Origin: Hsuehochloa calcarea
Lineage: Eukaryota; Streptophyta; Magnoliopsida; Poales; Poaceae
Assembly: GCA_036346395.1 (NCBI GenBank)
Contig: CM070599.1
Location: 17,227,232 to 17,291,231, forward strand
Length of the DNA stretch: 64,000 bases
Direction: 5' to 3'
In this document: positions 12,840-23,289 of the stretch, one piece after another
Numbering within the stretch: the stretch's first letter is position 1
Layout of the letters: every line of letters starts with the position of its first letter
Translations under genes and position numbers: made by a program
Notes under the pieces: model-generated
What the model saw: only the letters and a program-made list of their open reading frames with translations
Database searches by the model: none
What the model was told of the DNA's origin: nothing

Positions 12840-13805
12840 CACTCGTTCCTTTCTTGGTTGCCGACATTCTGAGGCAAAGTGCCCATATTCTTCACAATTG
12901 AAGCACTTAATCTTTGATTTGTCAAACTTTTTGTAGGGTTTTTTTTACACTTCTTCTCTACGATCACTTCCTTGGCGCGGTTGTCGCCGCCACCTCCCCG
13001 CCATCCACCTCTCTTAATGTTCCCGGCATTCCTTCAAAGATAAATCCTATCTTGAGCAAACTAGAGACTCCCACCGAGCTCTTGTCAAGATCAACTCTTC
13101 TTTTCCTTTTTCGCTTTTGTTAGAACGTTTTCCATCCAGCTTTTTCCTCATAAGCCCTTAGCCTTCCAATTGCTTCACATTTTGCATTGTGGCCATATCT
13201 CCCCATTGCTCAATAGTACCAATTATCTCAGAGGAATTTATTTGTAATCGAATCGAAAAACTTATCAACCACAAAGACTTTCTTTTACTTCAGTGTCAAG
13301 TGACCGTATTTCACTAACAATACTAATGAGCTTCTGTGAGTAGTTACTGATACTCTCAGACTCATCCATCAATAGACGATCGAATCGCCTCTTCAATACC
13401 TGAACCCTTGCGTTTTTCACCCGATCTTCTCCAACACGCATTTCCTTGATAGCATTCCATGCTTCTTTTGCCGTCTCGCTTTTCGCAATCATCATCATCA
13501 CGTAATCCGCGAAGGTTCGAGATATGCGCGACAGGTGCCTTGATCAATTTCTTCGATAAGTGCAATACCCTCAATCGCATTCCATACTCCAAGAGAACGC
13601 AAGATGATCCTCATCTTTACAGCCCATAAGCCGTAGTTGGTATCGGTTAGCATTGGGTATTGAATTGGTATAGAGACACCTCTCTGAAGTATTCTTCCCG
13701 ACGATGAAGTTTCGACGCCGTCCTTCTTCCCTTGTGTTTGAGACTCCTTCTTGGGTGATTGATCCCCGCCATCACCCTTGGAATAACCTTGAGCTCGATA
13801 CCAAA
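12840..13805 (-). pseudogene. copia gag (nested element)
   Basis: The N-terminal gag motif MLTDTNYGLWAVKMRIILRS is encoded near 13600-13660. The UBN2-type core follows (13265-13501, EAWNAIKEMRVG, then a stretch of charged residues), and a CX2CX4HX4C zinc knuckle (CFNCEEYGHFASEC) near 12880-12910. The coding phase changes at about 13500 and again before 12840. Gag would coat the element RNA in virus-like particles; this copy cannot produce a full protein. Confidence 0.85.
13789..13803 (-). promoter_or_regulatory. Primer-binding site (initiator-Met tRNA type)
   Basis: Reading the minus strand just inside the right LTR gives TGGTATCGAGCTC, close to the canonical plant copia site TGGTATCAGAGC. 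Its position two bases from the LTR fixes the orientation of the element. Confidence 0.75.
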
Positions 13806-14203
13806 TGTTGGAACACAAGCTTGTAATCTCACACAAGGCGAGAGAAGGAAAACGAGATCGTCAAGATATCGTCAAGAACAGAGCGTATATCTTGTCAAAG
13901 AACAGTAGAACGACCGAAGACAATGCTTTAATTTACGTTGCATCTGTTGATGCAACTTTTCTATTTTCTCATTTTTATAGATTTTCTAACATCTTACAAA
14001 CCAGACTCCAAATCGGTTATTTTTCGAATTTGAACTGAGTTGAAAGTCGTCACCTTCCGATAACAAACCGAAAAACTACAAATGTCTTGAAACTATGAAA
14101 CATAGCTGAAAACTGAGACTGACTTTGCCTTCGACAGGAACCGATTACAATAGCACATCACTACAAAACTTAAACTAATACGAATACAAGATTATAACTA
14201 ACA
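13806..14203 (-). repeat. 5' LTR of the nested copia element
   Basis: 398 bp, TG...CA ends. In the element's orientation it is followed directly by the primer-binding site. Confidence 0.92.
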
Positions 14204-14739
14204 CCCCACCCTCGTGTCGCAGCCTTGACTCCTCCCCACCCCCGCCTCCCCGCCACCTCCTTCCTCCCTAGTCGCTGTTGAGTATATAAGCATTTTTTGA
14301 ATTATTTTAATCCAGAAATATAATAGATGAAACATATGCATAAAGCAGATCACAAAGAACACCATAGGAATGCCAGATTCAGATTCTAAAAGAACAGAAG
14401 CTAGCAATTCTATCTCAGTGTTCAAGACAACAATTAACATTAAAACAAAACAATTAACAAGAAAGATTCAGATTCAGAGGAAGGTGCAGTAGTGTTCTTG
14501 GTGATTGCGTCGTTCGTCATGACGTAGTGGTAGTAGCTGCTACGTCTACATCATCAACGCTCTGCTACATTCTACATTCCACAAGAAGAGGTCTCACGTT
14601 CCACCTTATAAACAGGTGAAACTCCCCTTCAAATGTCCATATGGGACTAAACAATTTAGCACAAGCATATGGGCTTTTGAGATTTACCAGGAATTAAGTT
14701 GAATATTATAATATGGGCTTAACCCATTTAATTCCAACA

Positions 14740-15148
14740 GTCGCTGCCTCCTTTCCCACGCCTCCTACTGCGCGATCTTGGAGATGCAGGCGGCGCTCAC
14801 GGCCATGGAGTTGTGCCGAAAGTCGGTCATCGGGGCGGTGTACGGCACCTGCGACAGTGCACGACGCCTGCGTCGGTGGCATGGACATCGTGGCTGCCTA
14901 TGACATACGGTGTCGCTCTAAGGAGGCCACGTTTGTGCTCAAGGAGGTGGACATGGCCATCATCGCCGACCTCAGCGCGCTACAGCGGCTGCCGCGGATC
15001 ATCGACTACGGGAACGTAGCCGACCTCACGCTCACCAGGCGCAAGATCACCGCCATGGAGGCCAAGGAGATAGGGCTGGTGAGCAGGGTGTTCAATCCCA
15101 AGCAAGAGTTAGATGACGGCGTTGCAAAGATTGCAAAGGGTATAACAT
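14740..15148 (+). pseudogene. Delta3,5-Delta2,4-dienoyl-CoA isomerase fragment (captured)
   Basis: The plus strand reads as the middle of a plant peroxisomal dienoyl-CoA isomerase (crotonase fold, fatty acid beta-oxidation): YCAILEMQAALTAMELCRKS, then GGMDIVAAYDIR, KEATFVLKEVDMAI, LQRLPRIIDYGN and GLVSRVFNPKQELD. A tandem 19-bp duplication (about 14838-14875, copies starting GTGTACGGC and GTGCACGAC) shifts the frame, so two frames are needed. The fragment starts without a start codon and ends at an exon-like boundary with a GTATAAC donor at 15149. This fits genomic exon capture by the enclosing CACTA element rather than retroposition. It is non-functional. Confidence 0.8.
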
Positions 15149-15354
15149 TCTCTTCTTTGCTCTATAAGTTCTTATAGTATTTGTTGCTTTGCTGCTCCAT
15201 CAAAATGTGACACACGAACTAGCACTGCACAATTCAAATTTCCAAATTGATGTGAGATTGAGAAGCTTGTGTAGTTCATGTGGACATAACTAAATCAAAT
15301 AAACTACGAACTATTGGGTATCTGTAAGACTGCACGATTGTAAACATTCTTTTT

Positions 15355-15732
15355 GTCTACAAAACTTCTACCTGTGGTCTAATTGATGTACCTGTAAACA
15401 AGGAATATCATAAAGGGAAACATCTGTAGCTGTATATAGTTTCTGCCTTGCTGTTTGGTGCCCCTGATTCAGTTTTAACAAGCTTTCTAGGACTCTAATG
15501 CCCCTGACATCCATATAGCTCCATCTGTATTCTTATTCTATTTGTCTACAAAACTTCTGCCTTTTTTGGTCTAATTGATGTATCTGTAAAGAAGGAATAT
15601 CATAAAGGGAAACATCTGTAGCTGTATATAGTTTCTGCCTTGCTGTTTGGTGCCCCTGATTCAGTTTTAACAAGCTTTCTAGGACTCTAATGCCCCTGAC
15701 ATCCATATAGCTCCATCTGTATTATCATAGTA
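15355..15732. repeat. 189-bp tandem duplication
   Basis: Two copies start GTCTACAAAACTTCT at 15355 and 15544 and run through CTCCATCTGTATT. Differences are few and mostly near the start of each unit, so the duplication is fairly young. No coding content. Confidence 0.9.
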
Positions 15733-16678
15733 ACTCGCTGGCAATCATGAGCTAGTTAATCAGGAACAGTTGAGCAGTAAGAAGTAGCAAATAAGCAATG
15801 TAACTAGCCCCTGTTATAGTGTCATGTACTTGCTACTTGCTACTTGCAAGTTGCTAGTTAGTAGTTACTACTACTTGCTTAACTAGTTAACCACCCTTTG
15901 TTATAGTGTGATGTATTTAAATTTACTTGTTAAACTACTAATCTAGTTGCATTTTGGACATGTAGTATGGTTGATTGATCTTTATTTGTGCGACATATAT
16001 AGTTTCTGTTTTTCTGCAATATCTGAATAAGTATTCGTGACCGAGACAATCCGTATATTTGGTAGAAGTTTAGTATATATGAGGAGAAAGGAATAAAAAA
16101 TACAGCATTTATGTTTATGCATGTATCTACCAAGTTACAATATGCCGGTCAATACCTCACTAAATAGCAAAAACATAAGGCTTTGTCCCATTAGTTCCAA
16201 TTTCGCCTGATCCTAATCATAACTTTAAATGTTTCTAGCAATTTTTTCCATTTGGTAACTTTTGTAAGAATTATTTTACTCATACAATTGCCATGCATAT
16301 TTTTCAGACTTCTCAGATATCAAGCTCTTAATGCATAATTACATTGTATTTATTTGCGTACTCAGGATCTCCGGTTCTTACTAAACTGGTTTTGTTTGGT
16401 TTGAAAATTTGAGACTTGAAGTATGGCACTGAGTTTCGACAAACTATTCCAGATAATTTAAAGAAGCCATGCACCCCCACCATATAATTATTTCATAACG
16501 TAGATACTGTTTCATCAAATATCTATCTCTGCCCCTGTTCTAGCCCCCCTGGAACAGAATAACATAAATGAAAGATGGACTAGCTAGTTGGCTACTTTAG
16601 TTTGTCCTTGATGCTTTTTATTCTTTCTTTCTTTTTCTGGCTTGAAGTTAATGGATGCTTATCTTGCTGTGCAAAATG
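15733..16678. other. AT-rich non-coding stretch within the CACTA element
   Basis: Short repeats such as CTACTTGCTACTTGCAAG near 15828 but no exon or mobile-element end that I can support. Confidence 0.4.
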
Positions 16679-17444
16679 GAATTTTCTAATATATAAAATG
16701 AGGTCTAAACATTATGAAATTTTTTGGTCAGACTCCCTACATAGATGACTTGATTTTATAAATTTTACGTAATTTTATATGCTTCGAAATTATCTCGACA
16801 AATTCAGGGTTTAGGTTTGGAAAATTAGGACGAGACGTTTAGGATATTAGGGCTTCATGATTTCATGTGACTTGAATTGTGTGAAGTTTACTACCACATG
16901 ACTACTTTTGGTCGCTATGGTTCTTGATCACATTTTTGAAGATGCTGAGAACTTAACTGAAGGGGCTGAGAACGTTGTGATTATGAAGATGCCCTAAAAC
17001 ATAGAAGAATCGATGTCGATGTGAATGGTTATTTCTGGAATTCCACAAGAAGAGGCATACTTGCAATATAGTATTAGCTCAGCGGAGGCACAGAACGAGA
17101 ACTACATTGCAGTCTTCTATGTTTTAGGGTATCTTCGTAATCACAATGTTCTCAGCCCCTCAGTTAAGTTCTCAACATCTTCAAAAATGTGATCAAGAAC
17201 CATAGCGACCAAAAGTAGTCATGTGGTAGTAAACTTCACATATTTCAAGTCACATGAAATCATAAAACCCTAATTTCTGAAACGTCTCGTCATAATTCTC
17301 CAGACCTAAACCCTGAATTTGTCGAGATAATTTCGAAGCATATAAAATTACATAAAATTTACACAATCAAGTCCTTTGTGTAGGGAGTCTGATCAAAATT
17401 TTTTTTATAATGTTTGGACCTCAATTTCTATATTAGAAAATTCC
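16679..17444. repeat. Long inverted repeat (hairpin), about 330-bp arms, 104-bp loop
   Basis: The left arm 16679-17008 and right arm 17113-17444 are reverse complements over their whole length at roughly 90% identity. Matched anchors are GGAATTTTCTAATATA with its complement at the outer ends, TGCTTCGAAATTATCTCGAC in the middle, and CCTAAAACATAGAAGA next to the loop. The arms contain no ORF of note. Transcription would give a near-perfect double-stranded RNA of about 330 bp. Confidence 0.9.
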
Positions 17445-17682
17445 TACAAATATTATACTTAAAAGAATTTTGCAGAGAAAATAAAAATGGATAAAATTTT
17501 GAAAAAAATAACACAAGCAAGCACACTATGTCAGGAGGCTCCACATAAAATTTCTTAATTTTTTGAGCTCATTTAATATATTTAGAAATTCCTCAAACAA
17601 ATATTATTAAATATGATTTTTAGAAATTGTTTTTTGAACAGTGATCCACCTGCTACCGTCGCCGGCCGCAGCAGGTGGGTAC

Positions 17683-17697
17683 GGGGGGGGGGGGGGG
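17683..17697 (+). repeat. Run of 15 G residues
   Basis: An uninterrupted G15 tract next to GC-rich sequence. It is able to form a G-quadruplex and prone to length error in sequencing. Confidence 0.8.
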
Positions 17698-18064
17698 CTA
17701 AATCGAGAATTTCAGAGATATATGGGTCAGTTTTGAAATTTTGTTGCATTATACGACCAAATCAGTCGAGAACTCTGCATCTGGGTCAGTCCCGTCTGCA
17801 ACAACAATATACTCTTATAGCTCAGATCAGGCACTACCATTATATGGGCAAACACATGTGCCATCTTCGTATGGACAACTAGCTCTCTTGCTGTGTATTT
17901 TTATTTATTTTTCCTTGAATTTGGATAGTCATTTCAATTTCAATTTACCATTTGCATATACTGAACAAAAAATTATAGTGAGAGAAAGAGCTGGTCGTAG
18001 CCATGTGGAAATACCATTACAAATACAGCCTGACCGTATCCACTAGAGGTAATACTATCTTTTA

Positions 18065-18262
18065 TCAACACTTGAACACTAAACAATATATAATATACTA
18101 TGGTTTGGACATTGGAGCTCTTGAAAGCCAGATTACCAAAGTGCTTTCTTATTATACTTAGACTCAACACTTGAACACTAAACAATATATAATATACTAT
18201 GGTTTGGACATTGGAGCTCTTGAAAGCCAGATTACCATAGTGCTTTCTTATTGTACTTAGAC
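18065..18262. repeat. 99-bp tandem duplication
   Basis: Copies begin TCAACACTTGAACACTAAAC at 18065 and 18164 and are almost identical (a few substitutions, such as CCAAAGTG versus CCATAGTG). No coding role seen. Confidence 0.92.
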
Positions 18263-19079
18263 TCAAGGCGGGAAGGATGCAATGTATATACAGATCTTGT
18301 CACAAAATTTTCTAGTTTCATTGTGGGAACTGATAACTAATGACAGAATTTTCTAGTTTCAATTTGTAGTCTGCATTTTGTCCAAACTATAGGGCTCATT
18401 TAGTTTATAGTTTGCTGTAAATTTCAGTTTCACTTTTTTGTTTATTTTTTGGAGTAATCATGTAAGTGCGCCTCTTTAACAAAGTCATTAGAAAACTTTC
18501 AAGCTACTACTTTGTTCACCACAGGAAAGAACCGTGAGATCACTAGGAGTGGAACATTTACTGATCAGTGTTAATTTTCATAGATGACAGTGGGCATAGC
18601 TTTGCTAAACCATATGTTTCAATTTTAGTGAGTTACACATATCTTACATTATATTTACATCCTTGCAAATTATTGTTATCCCTGCAGGTTGAAAAGATCA
18701 ACCGTTGAATTACTATATTTGGATGTTTATCTCTTTCATCAACGGATCAAGAAGCAAGGAACTTCATGGAGAAAAGAAAGTAGTAGTTATATTTTATATT
18801 TTAGAACTCAAATTTTACTCTTGTTCAAAGCTCTTGTGTTGACAACAAATCAATTGTTTTTGTAATGTGGAATGATGTTAACAATACCTATATTTATTTC
18901 CTTAATGCAATACAATCTACCTTTTGAATATTGATCATGTTGAGTTGTGTTATACATTTTGCAATATGACATGCTTAATTAGCAAATAAAAATTCTTTGT
19001 AGTAATTATAATTTGTACATACGTAGCACATAAATGAACCGTATTTTTCATATATACTAATTTGTGTTACAATATATCA
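18263..19079. other. AT-rich non-coding stretch of the CACTA element
   Basis: Nothing beyond the approach to the CACTA subterminal repeats; no exon found. Confidence 0.4.
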
Positions 19080-19327
19080 ATTATATGTTGCTAACAGGTG
19101 TTAGCTATGTTTCAAAAACATGTGTTGTTACAAATAAAAAATTGTGTTGCAACTTTACAACACCTTTTATTTTGTATAACACCTAATTTGTGTTGCAGTA
19201 GACCTACCTTACAACAACACGACCAATAACATCATTTATAACATGCGTTACTATCCATCCTAGCAACACATATTTGTAGATTTAGCAGTATATACACGTG
19301 TTGCTATAACATAGTCCTGTTGCAGTG
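19080..19327. repeat. CACTA subterminal repeat region (right end)
   Basis: Repeated motifs around GTGTTGCA/GCAACACA in both orientations (for example AAAACATGTGTTGTTAC and TGTGTTGCAACTTTACAAC) lead up to the CACTG terminus. Such arrays are transposase-binding sites in CACTA elements. Matching motifs occur near the left end at 8420-8550. Confidence 0.65.
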
Positions 19328-19539
19328 GCTTGTTTTGTTTCACTGCATATTTCCCTTCATATTATTGTTAGATAATCTTTGTTTCTAGTTTCTTTTTCAA
19401 GTTTGCCGAGTCCATTTTAGACTTTACTTATAGAATCCGAGTCGGGCTGGGATCTGCATGCGTGCATGAGTATATAAGCACCATGTAAAACAAGAAGCAA
19501 TGTGAGTCCAAAGGGCAATAAAAAAACGTTGCCGTCTAT

Positions 19540-20004
19540 GTGAGACACATCACCAAAAATCCATCTTTGGCTTCTTGTCTACGTGAGCGGATTCTTGCGT
19601 TCGGGTGTTTCCATCCGCATATGCGTGTGTTCGTGCATTGCTTCTGGCATGTGCGTGTATCTTCCTATTTGATCTACGTGTGCGTGTGTCTTCATCCAAG
19701 ATCGCTTCCTGTACGTGTTCGAGCATGGGCTTCGATCGTTTTCCTACCGAGTGTTCTGTTGAAACTCTCCGTCGAGCATAAGCGTCATCCAGCGGGAACT
19801 TCTTCATTAGATCAGCTATTTTGTCTTTGGTTTGGGCTGACAGTTATTGCATACTGCTTTCTAATTTACTGCATACTATCGTTTTGTTTCGTTCATGTGT
19901 TCCTACCCGAGACCGGCGGCTACGAGCTCGAATCTAGCGTGCAGCGCGACTGGGCAGTGCTGGGGAAGAAGGTTGCACAACTTACAGCTCGCGGGCGGCG
20001 TTGA
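19540..20004 (+). other. Unrecognised open frame between CACTA and Mutator-like ends
   Basis: A 154-codon frame with hydrophobic stretches in the middle and a polar tail. It begins downstream of TATATAAGC at 19471, which resembles an LTR or promoter TATA box. I do not recognise the protein. It may be retroelement LTR sequence or captured DNA inside the Mutator-like element rather than a gene. Confidence 0.2.
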
Positions 20005-21049
20005 TGGGCTCATGGCGATGACGATGAGGAGGTGTGGCTCACCGTGGTGGTGAATGAGGCATCACGGCTCATGGTGATGGGCATAAAGTATCATCTTTTG
20101 GAGTGATATATATCCAATTTTCCCAAAGAAGAGAGGTGTGGAGAAGAGAATAAAAATAAAATATGTAGGAGAGAGTGGGAAAAAGAAAAAGAGGGGAGGG
20201 AAATGGGGAAAAGAGGGTGTAAGATCGAGGAGGCCGACTAGAGGGGGGGTTGAATAGGCGATTTTAAAAACTTCTTTGGCTAAAATCAATTTATAATGCA
20301 GAAACTAATAACAATTGGTTTTGCACAAGAAAAACCTAAATCAACTAGGCTTCACTAAGTGCACCAACAATATGAATACAATTCAATGAGAGCAATCATA
20401 TAAAGATATATAAGCAATTAAAGTAAGCAATGTAAATTGCTCAAGGTAAAGCACAAGATCAAACTAAGATGACACAATTATGTTTTACCGTGGTGTTCAG
20501 AGACTTGCCGGTCTCCCCTAATCCACGTTGAGATAAGCCCAAACGAATTAGACCGGCTCCACGAATTAAGCCAACACCTCCAAGGTAAGTCCAACCACTT
20601 GGACCGGTTCCAACATGAACCAACACCTCGGTCCACTCAGGTTGCTCTTCCTCCACTCCAAAGATGGTGAGCACCAAACCACTCACAACCATACCGGACC
20701 TTCTCACAAGCTTCTTGAGAAGATCACCGGTCACGACGCCTCCACGCCGTCTAGGTGTCAGCAAACACCAAGAGTAACAGACTCGACTTTCACTTGAACT
20801 AATGAAGTGTCTAAACTCAAGTGGATACACAATCCACTACCTAAGGCAACACATGCACATAGGGTTTGCTCCCCAAGCTCACTAAGTGCAACACATGCAC
20901 AAAAGAGATGAGAGGCTTGCTCTTAACTCAATGAATGAATTTGGCACTAGCAACAACTTCATCCAATCAGCCAAGGTGGGTATTTATACCCTACACACAA
21001 AAACTAGCCGTTGGAGAAGAATCTGCTGAAAAATCAGCACATGCGGAAC

Positions 21050-21475
21050 TACCACCGTTCTACGGCCGGTACTACCGCACCTAAACGATAAGCATAGTAA
21101 CGGCTATATCAGACGAGGAACTAGTCATTGAAAAGTGAAATCCGGTACTACCGCCGTTCAACTCGCGGTCGTTTCGCACTCTGGTAGTTCCGTTTCTGAT
21201 GGGCGGTACTACCGCTTCCACTCAGGTCCAACACATGACACCTTCTGAAAAAACGTACCGCGCTCATTTCTGGAAATACCGAGCTGCGGTAGTTCCACGC
21301 CCAACACGCTGGTACTACTGCACTTCCAAGAGAGCAAAGAATTCTAAAAAATCGTCTCTTTGAAAAAAACATACCACCGAATTTTTGGACCCACCAGCCT
21401 GCGGTAGTTCCGCTCTCAACATGCCGATACTACCGCACAACGGTAGTTCCGCAGTTATAATGCTGGAACTACCGA
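21050..21475. repeat. Array of GGTAGTTCCGC / GGTACTACCGC near-palindromes
   Basis: About a dozen irregularly spaced copies in both orientations, for example CCGGTACTACCGCC, TGCGGTAGTTCCGC and CGGTAGTTCCGCAG. Spacing is not constant, so it is not a simple tandem repeat. Confidence 0.8.
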
Positions 21476-21569
21476 TCTTCCTGACAGAAACAGCAATGGC
21501 TTTCACAACAACTCCAATTGCAAAACACATTTGCCAATTGATAAGCCATGCCAACAAGGATCACATGCA

Positions 21570-21870
21570 ATATTCCTAACAAGTTACAAAACACATTTAT
21601 CAACTTTTAGAATCATACCACAAGGAATAAGATACATGGACTCAAATCATTTGCAAAACACATTTGCAAACTTAAGTCACATGCTATAAGAAATCAAGCA
21701 TGAGTATCAACTATTTGCAAAACACATTCGCAAATAATAGCATCATGCCACAAGGCTAAGGTGCATGGACTTCAACTATTTGCAAACTATAGTCCCATAC
21801 TACAAGGATTAAATGCATGAGCCTCGGCTATTTGCAAAACACATTCACAAATAATAGCTCTATGCATATA
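21570..21870 (+). repeat. Divergent ~80-bp repeat with TTTGCAAAACACATT core
   Basis: Four to five diverged copies, each with a CATG(G/A) segment followed by CTATTTGCAAAACACATT and (C)AAATAATAG. Confidence 0.7.
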
Positions 21871-22089
21871 TGAGCTAGAGTAAGCATAATGAGTTATCAA
21901 CACATGACTAACTCATGCTACTAGTTAAGACCCCTCTTAATAGTACGGCAACCTATATTAGCAATTCGGTCTTCCAACCAAACACCAAGACCGGTAAAAG
22001 ACTAGGAACGCATTCTTAGCCCTAGCTAGTCATACCTTTCCATTGTATTTTTTTGAAGCTTGATGACACACATCAGCACTCCAAGTCCG

Positions 22090-22370
22090 GGTCAATGACT
22101 TGATAATCATCAACACATGATGATCTTCTTTACTTCGGGATCTTGTCTTGAACATCATCATCACATGATAAGTTCTTCATCCTGAGTCTTGACATGCATC
22201 AACACATGATGCATTCTTTCACTTGACCTCTATCAACACATAATGAGTCTTCTTGAACATCATCGACACACGATGATTCCCATTTCTTCGAGCTCTTCAC
22301 ATGCATCAACACATAATGCATCTTCTTCTAACCCCTTGACTTGATGACAATCAACACATGATGTCATCCC
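22090..22370 (+). repeat. Divergent repeat with ATCAACACATGATG core
   Basis: Seven or so copies of a CATCAACACATGATG-like near-palindrome separated by TCTTC(A/T)-rich spacers of 20-40 bp. Confidence 0.75.
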
Positions 22371-22573
22371 AAGTCTTTATTACCTTAGAACATAACATAT
22401 TCATCCAACTCATAGAAAATGATAGTTCCACAATATGATTATCATTAAATACCACACCATACCATTAACTCATAATGGTGGGATAAGATACTTCAAGCTT
22501 TCCCTCTTTGGTAATTGATGATAACCACTTCAATTGCACATAAATTGAATGTAGATAATTTAATGTAACATAA

Positions 22574-22691
22574 CATGAGTATGTATGAACTACACAAGTT
22601 ATATATACTCCAACATGAGTATGTATGAACTACACAAGTTATATATACTCCAACATGAGTATACAAGAACTACACAAGTTTTGTATACTCA
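22574..22691 (+). repeat. 40-bp tandem repeat, about three copies
   Basis: Units start ATGAGTATGTATGAACTACA, with the third copy diverged (ATGAGTATACAAGAACTACA). Confidence 0.88.
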
Positions 22692-23289
22692 AAAGGATAT
22701 GTTTCAAAGTAAAGATCCCAAATATATGAGAAAAACGAAATATGGATCAATACTAATGAAACCATAAAAATATAGAGTGAACTCCCCCTTAATGTGTTCA
22801 TACACAAATGTGTAAGTAGAAATATATGCACATATTTAAGTTATACTTATGGTGGAGTTCAATCTATATTTTTGATCCGAGGAATACAACAATATATAAG
22901 AGTGTAAAGTCGAATGCACACCTCATTGAATTTTACCATTTATATCCAAATGAGACTACACACTAGATGTAACAATAAAATGTTAGTCTCACAAATAGAT
23001 TCGTCATTAATCACCAAAACCCTTCATTAACTTATAATGGCGGGTCTAGATCCTTCAGAAGAAAAAAAAGAGGAGGGTGAAAGGGGGGAAAAGAAAAATG
23101 CTAAAATTCAAGTAATTACGTAAAATTATGGATACTTAAAATATTTGGGGGAGTTAAATCTCATGCATATTTTACAAATACATCATTACTGTCTCGTTAA
23201 AAACCTTACTTCCACTGTGGAGTTCCCCCAATAATGAAAACAGTACAGTAATTACATTTATGCATACACATCGGATACCCGATATTGAG

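Larger units (their letters stand above)
9149..14203 (-). mobile_element. Complete but degenerate Ty1/copia LTR retrotransposon
   Basis: Two LTRs (9149-9528 and 13806-14203) both start TGTTGGAACACAAGCTTG and end ACTAACA. The 5-bp target duplication CCCCA is exact (9144-9148 and 14204-14208). In the minus orientation the 5' LTR is the right copy, followed by a primer-binding site similar to initiator-Met tRNA; a polypurine-like tract sits before the left LTR. Gag, protease, integrase, reverse transcriptase and RNase H follow in copia order but are broken by frameshifts and stops. The two LTRs differ by several indels and substitutions, so the insertion is not recent. Confidence 0.93.
8379..19327. 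mobile_element. Non-autonomous CACTA (En/Spm) DNA transposon carrying captured sequence
   Basis: The left end begins CACTACAATATGACC at 8379; the right end, read inward on the other strand, begins CACTGCAACAGGACTATG and ends at 19327. Both are flanked by the 3-bp duplication GCT (8376-8378 and 19328-19330), the hallmark of CACTA insertion. Subterminal regions carry repeated GCAACACAT/ATGTGTTGC motifs on both sides (8420-8550 and 19080-19327), as CACTA elements do. No TNP1/TNP2-like ORF is visible. The interior holds a nested copia element, a dienoyl-CoA isomerase fragment, a long inverted repeat and two tandem duplications. Length without the copia insert is about 5.9 kb. Confidence 0.8.
7686..20124. 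mobile_element. Mutator-like element (candidate), host of the CACTA insertion
   Basis: Inverted termini: left GCGAAATTTGATATATGCCA (from about 7687) followed by CTCCAAAAGATGACACTTT, and on the right end the reverse complement reads GGGAAAATTGGATATATATC followed by ACTCCAAAAGATGATACTTT. The match extends about 38 bp with roughly 80% identity. The flanking nine bases are GAAAAAGAG (7677-7685) and AAAGAAGAG (20125-20133), a 7 of 9 match, as expected for an aged Mutator 9-bp duplication. No transposase is seen, so it would be non-autonomous. Without the nested CACTA it would be about 1.5 kb, with GC-rich inner sequence that could be captured genomic DNA (Pack-MULE style). The purine-rich flanks weaken the duplication argument. 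Confidence 0.55.
20218..23057 (+). mobile_element. Long LTR-like element A (coding-free, near-palindrome arrays)
   Basis: It starts TGTAAGATCGAGGAGG, followed by the family motif GACTAGAGGGGGG(T)TGAATAGG that also opens elements B (27737) and C (48434, minus). Inside are an array of GCGGTAGTTCCGC/GGTACTACCGC motifs (about 21050-21475), ATTTGCAAAACACATT units (21570-21870), CATCAACACATGATG units (22090-22360) and a 40-bp tandem repeat (22574-22691). The proposed right end AGATCCTTCA at 23057 aligns loosely with the B and C ends. The flanks GAGGG and GAAGA match only 3 of 5, so the boundaries are provisional. No coding capacity. Confidence 0.55.

Noticed and set aside
19365..19905. Solo LTR starting TGTTAGATAATC with TATATAAGC
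   Set aside because: The promoter-like features are suggestive, but no CA end with a matching 5-bp duplication was found.
22090..22370. CRISPR-like array from the regular CATCAACACATGATG repeats
   Set aside because: Repeats are diverged and spacers too short and similar; the genome is eukaryotic and the block is part of an LTR-like element.
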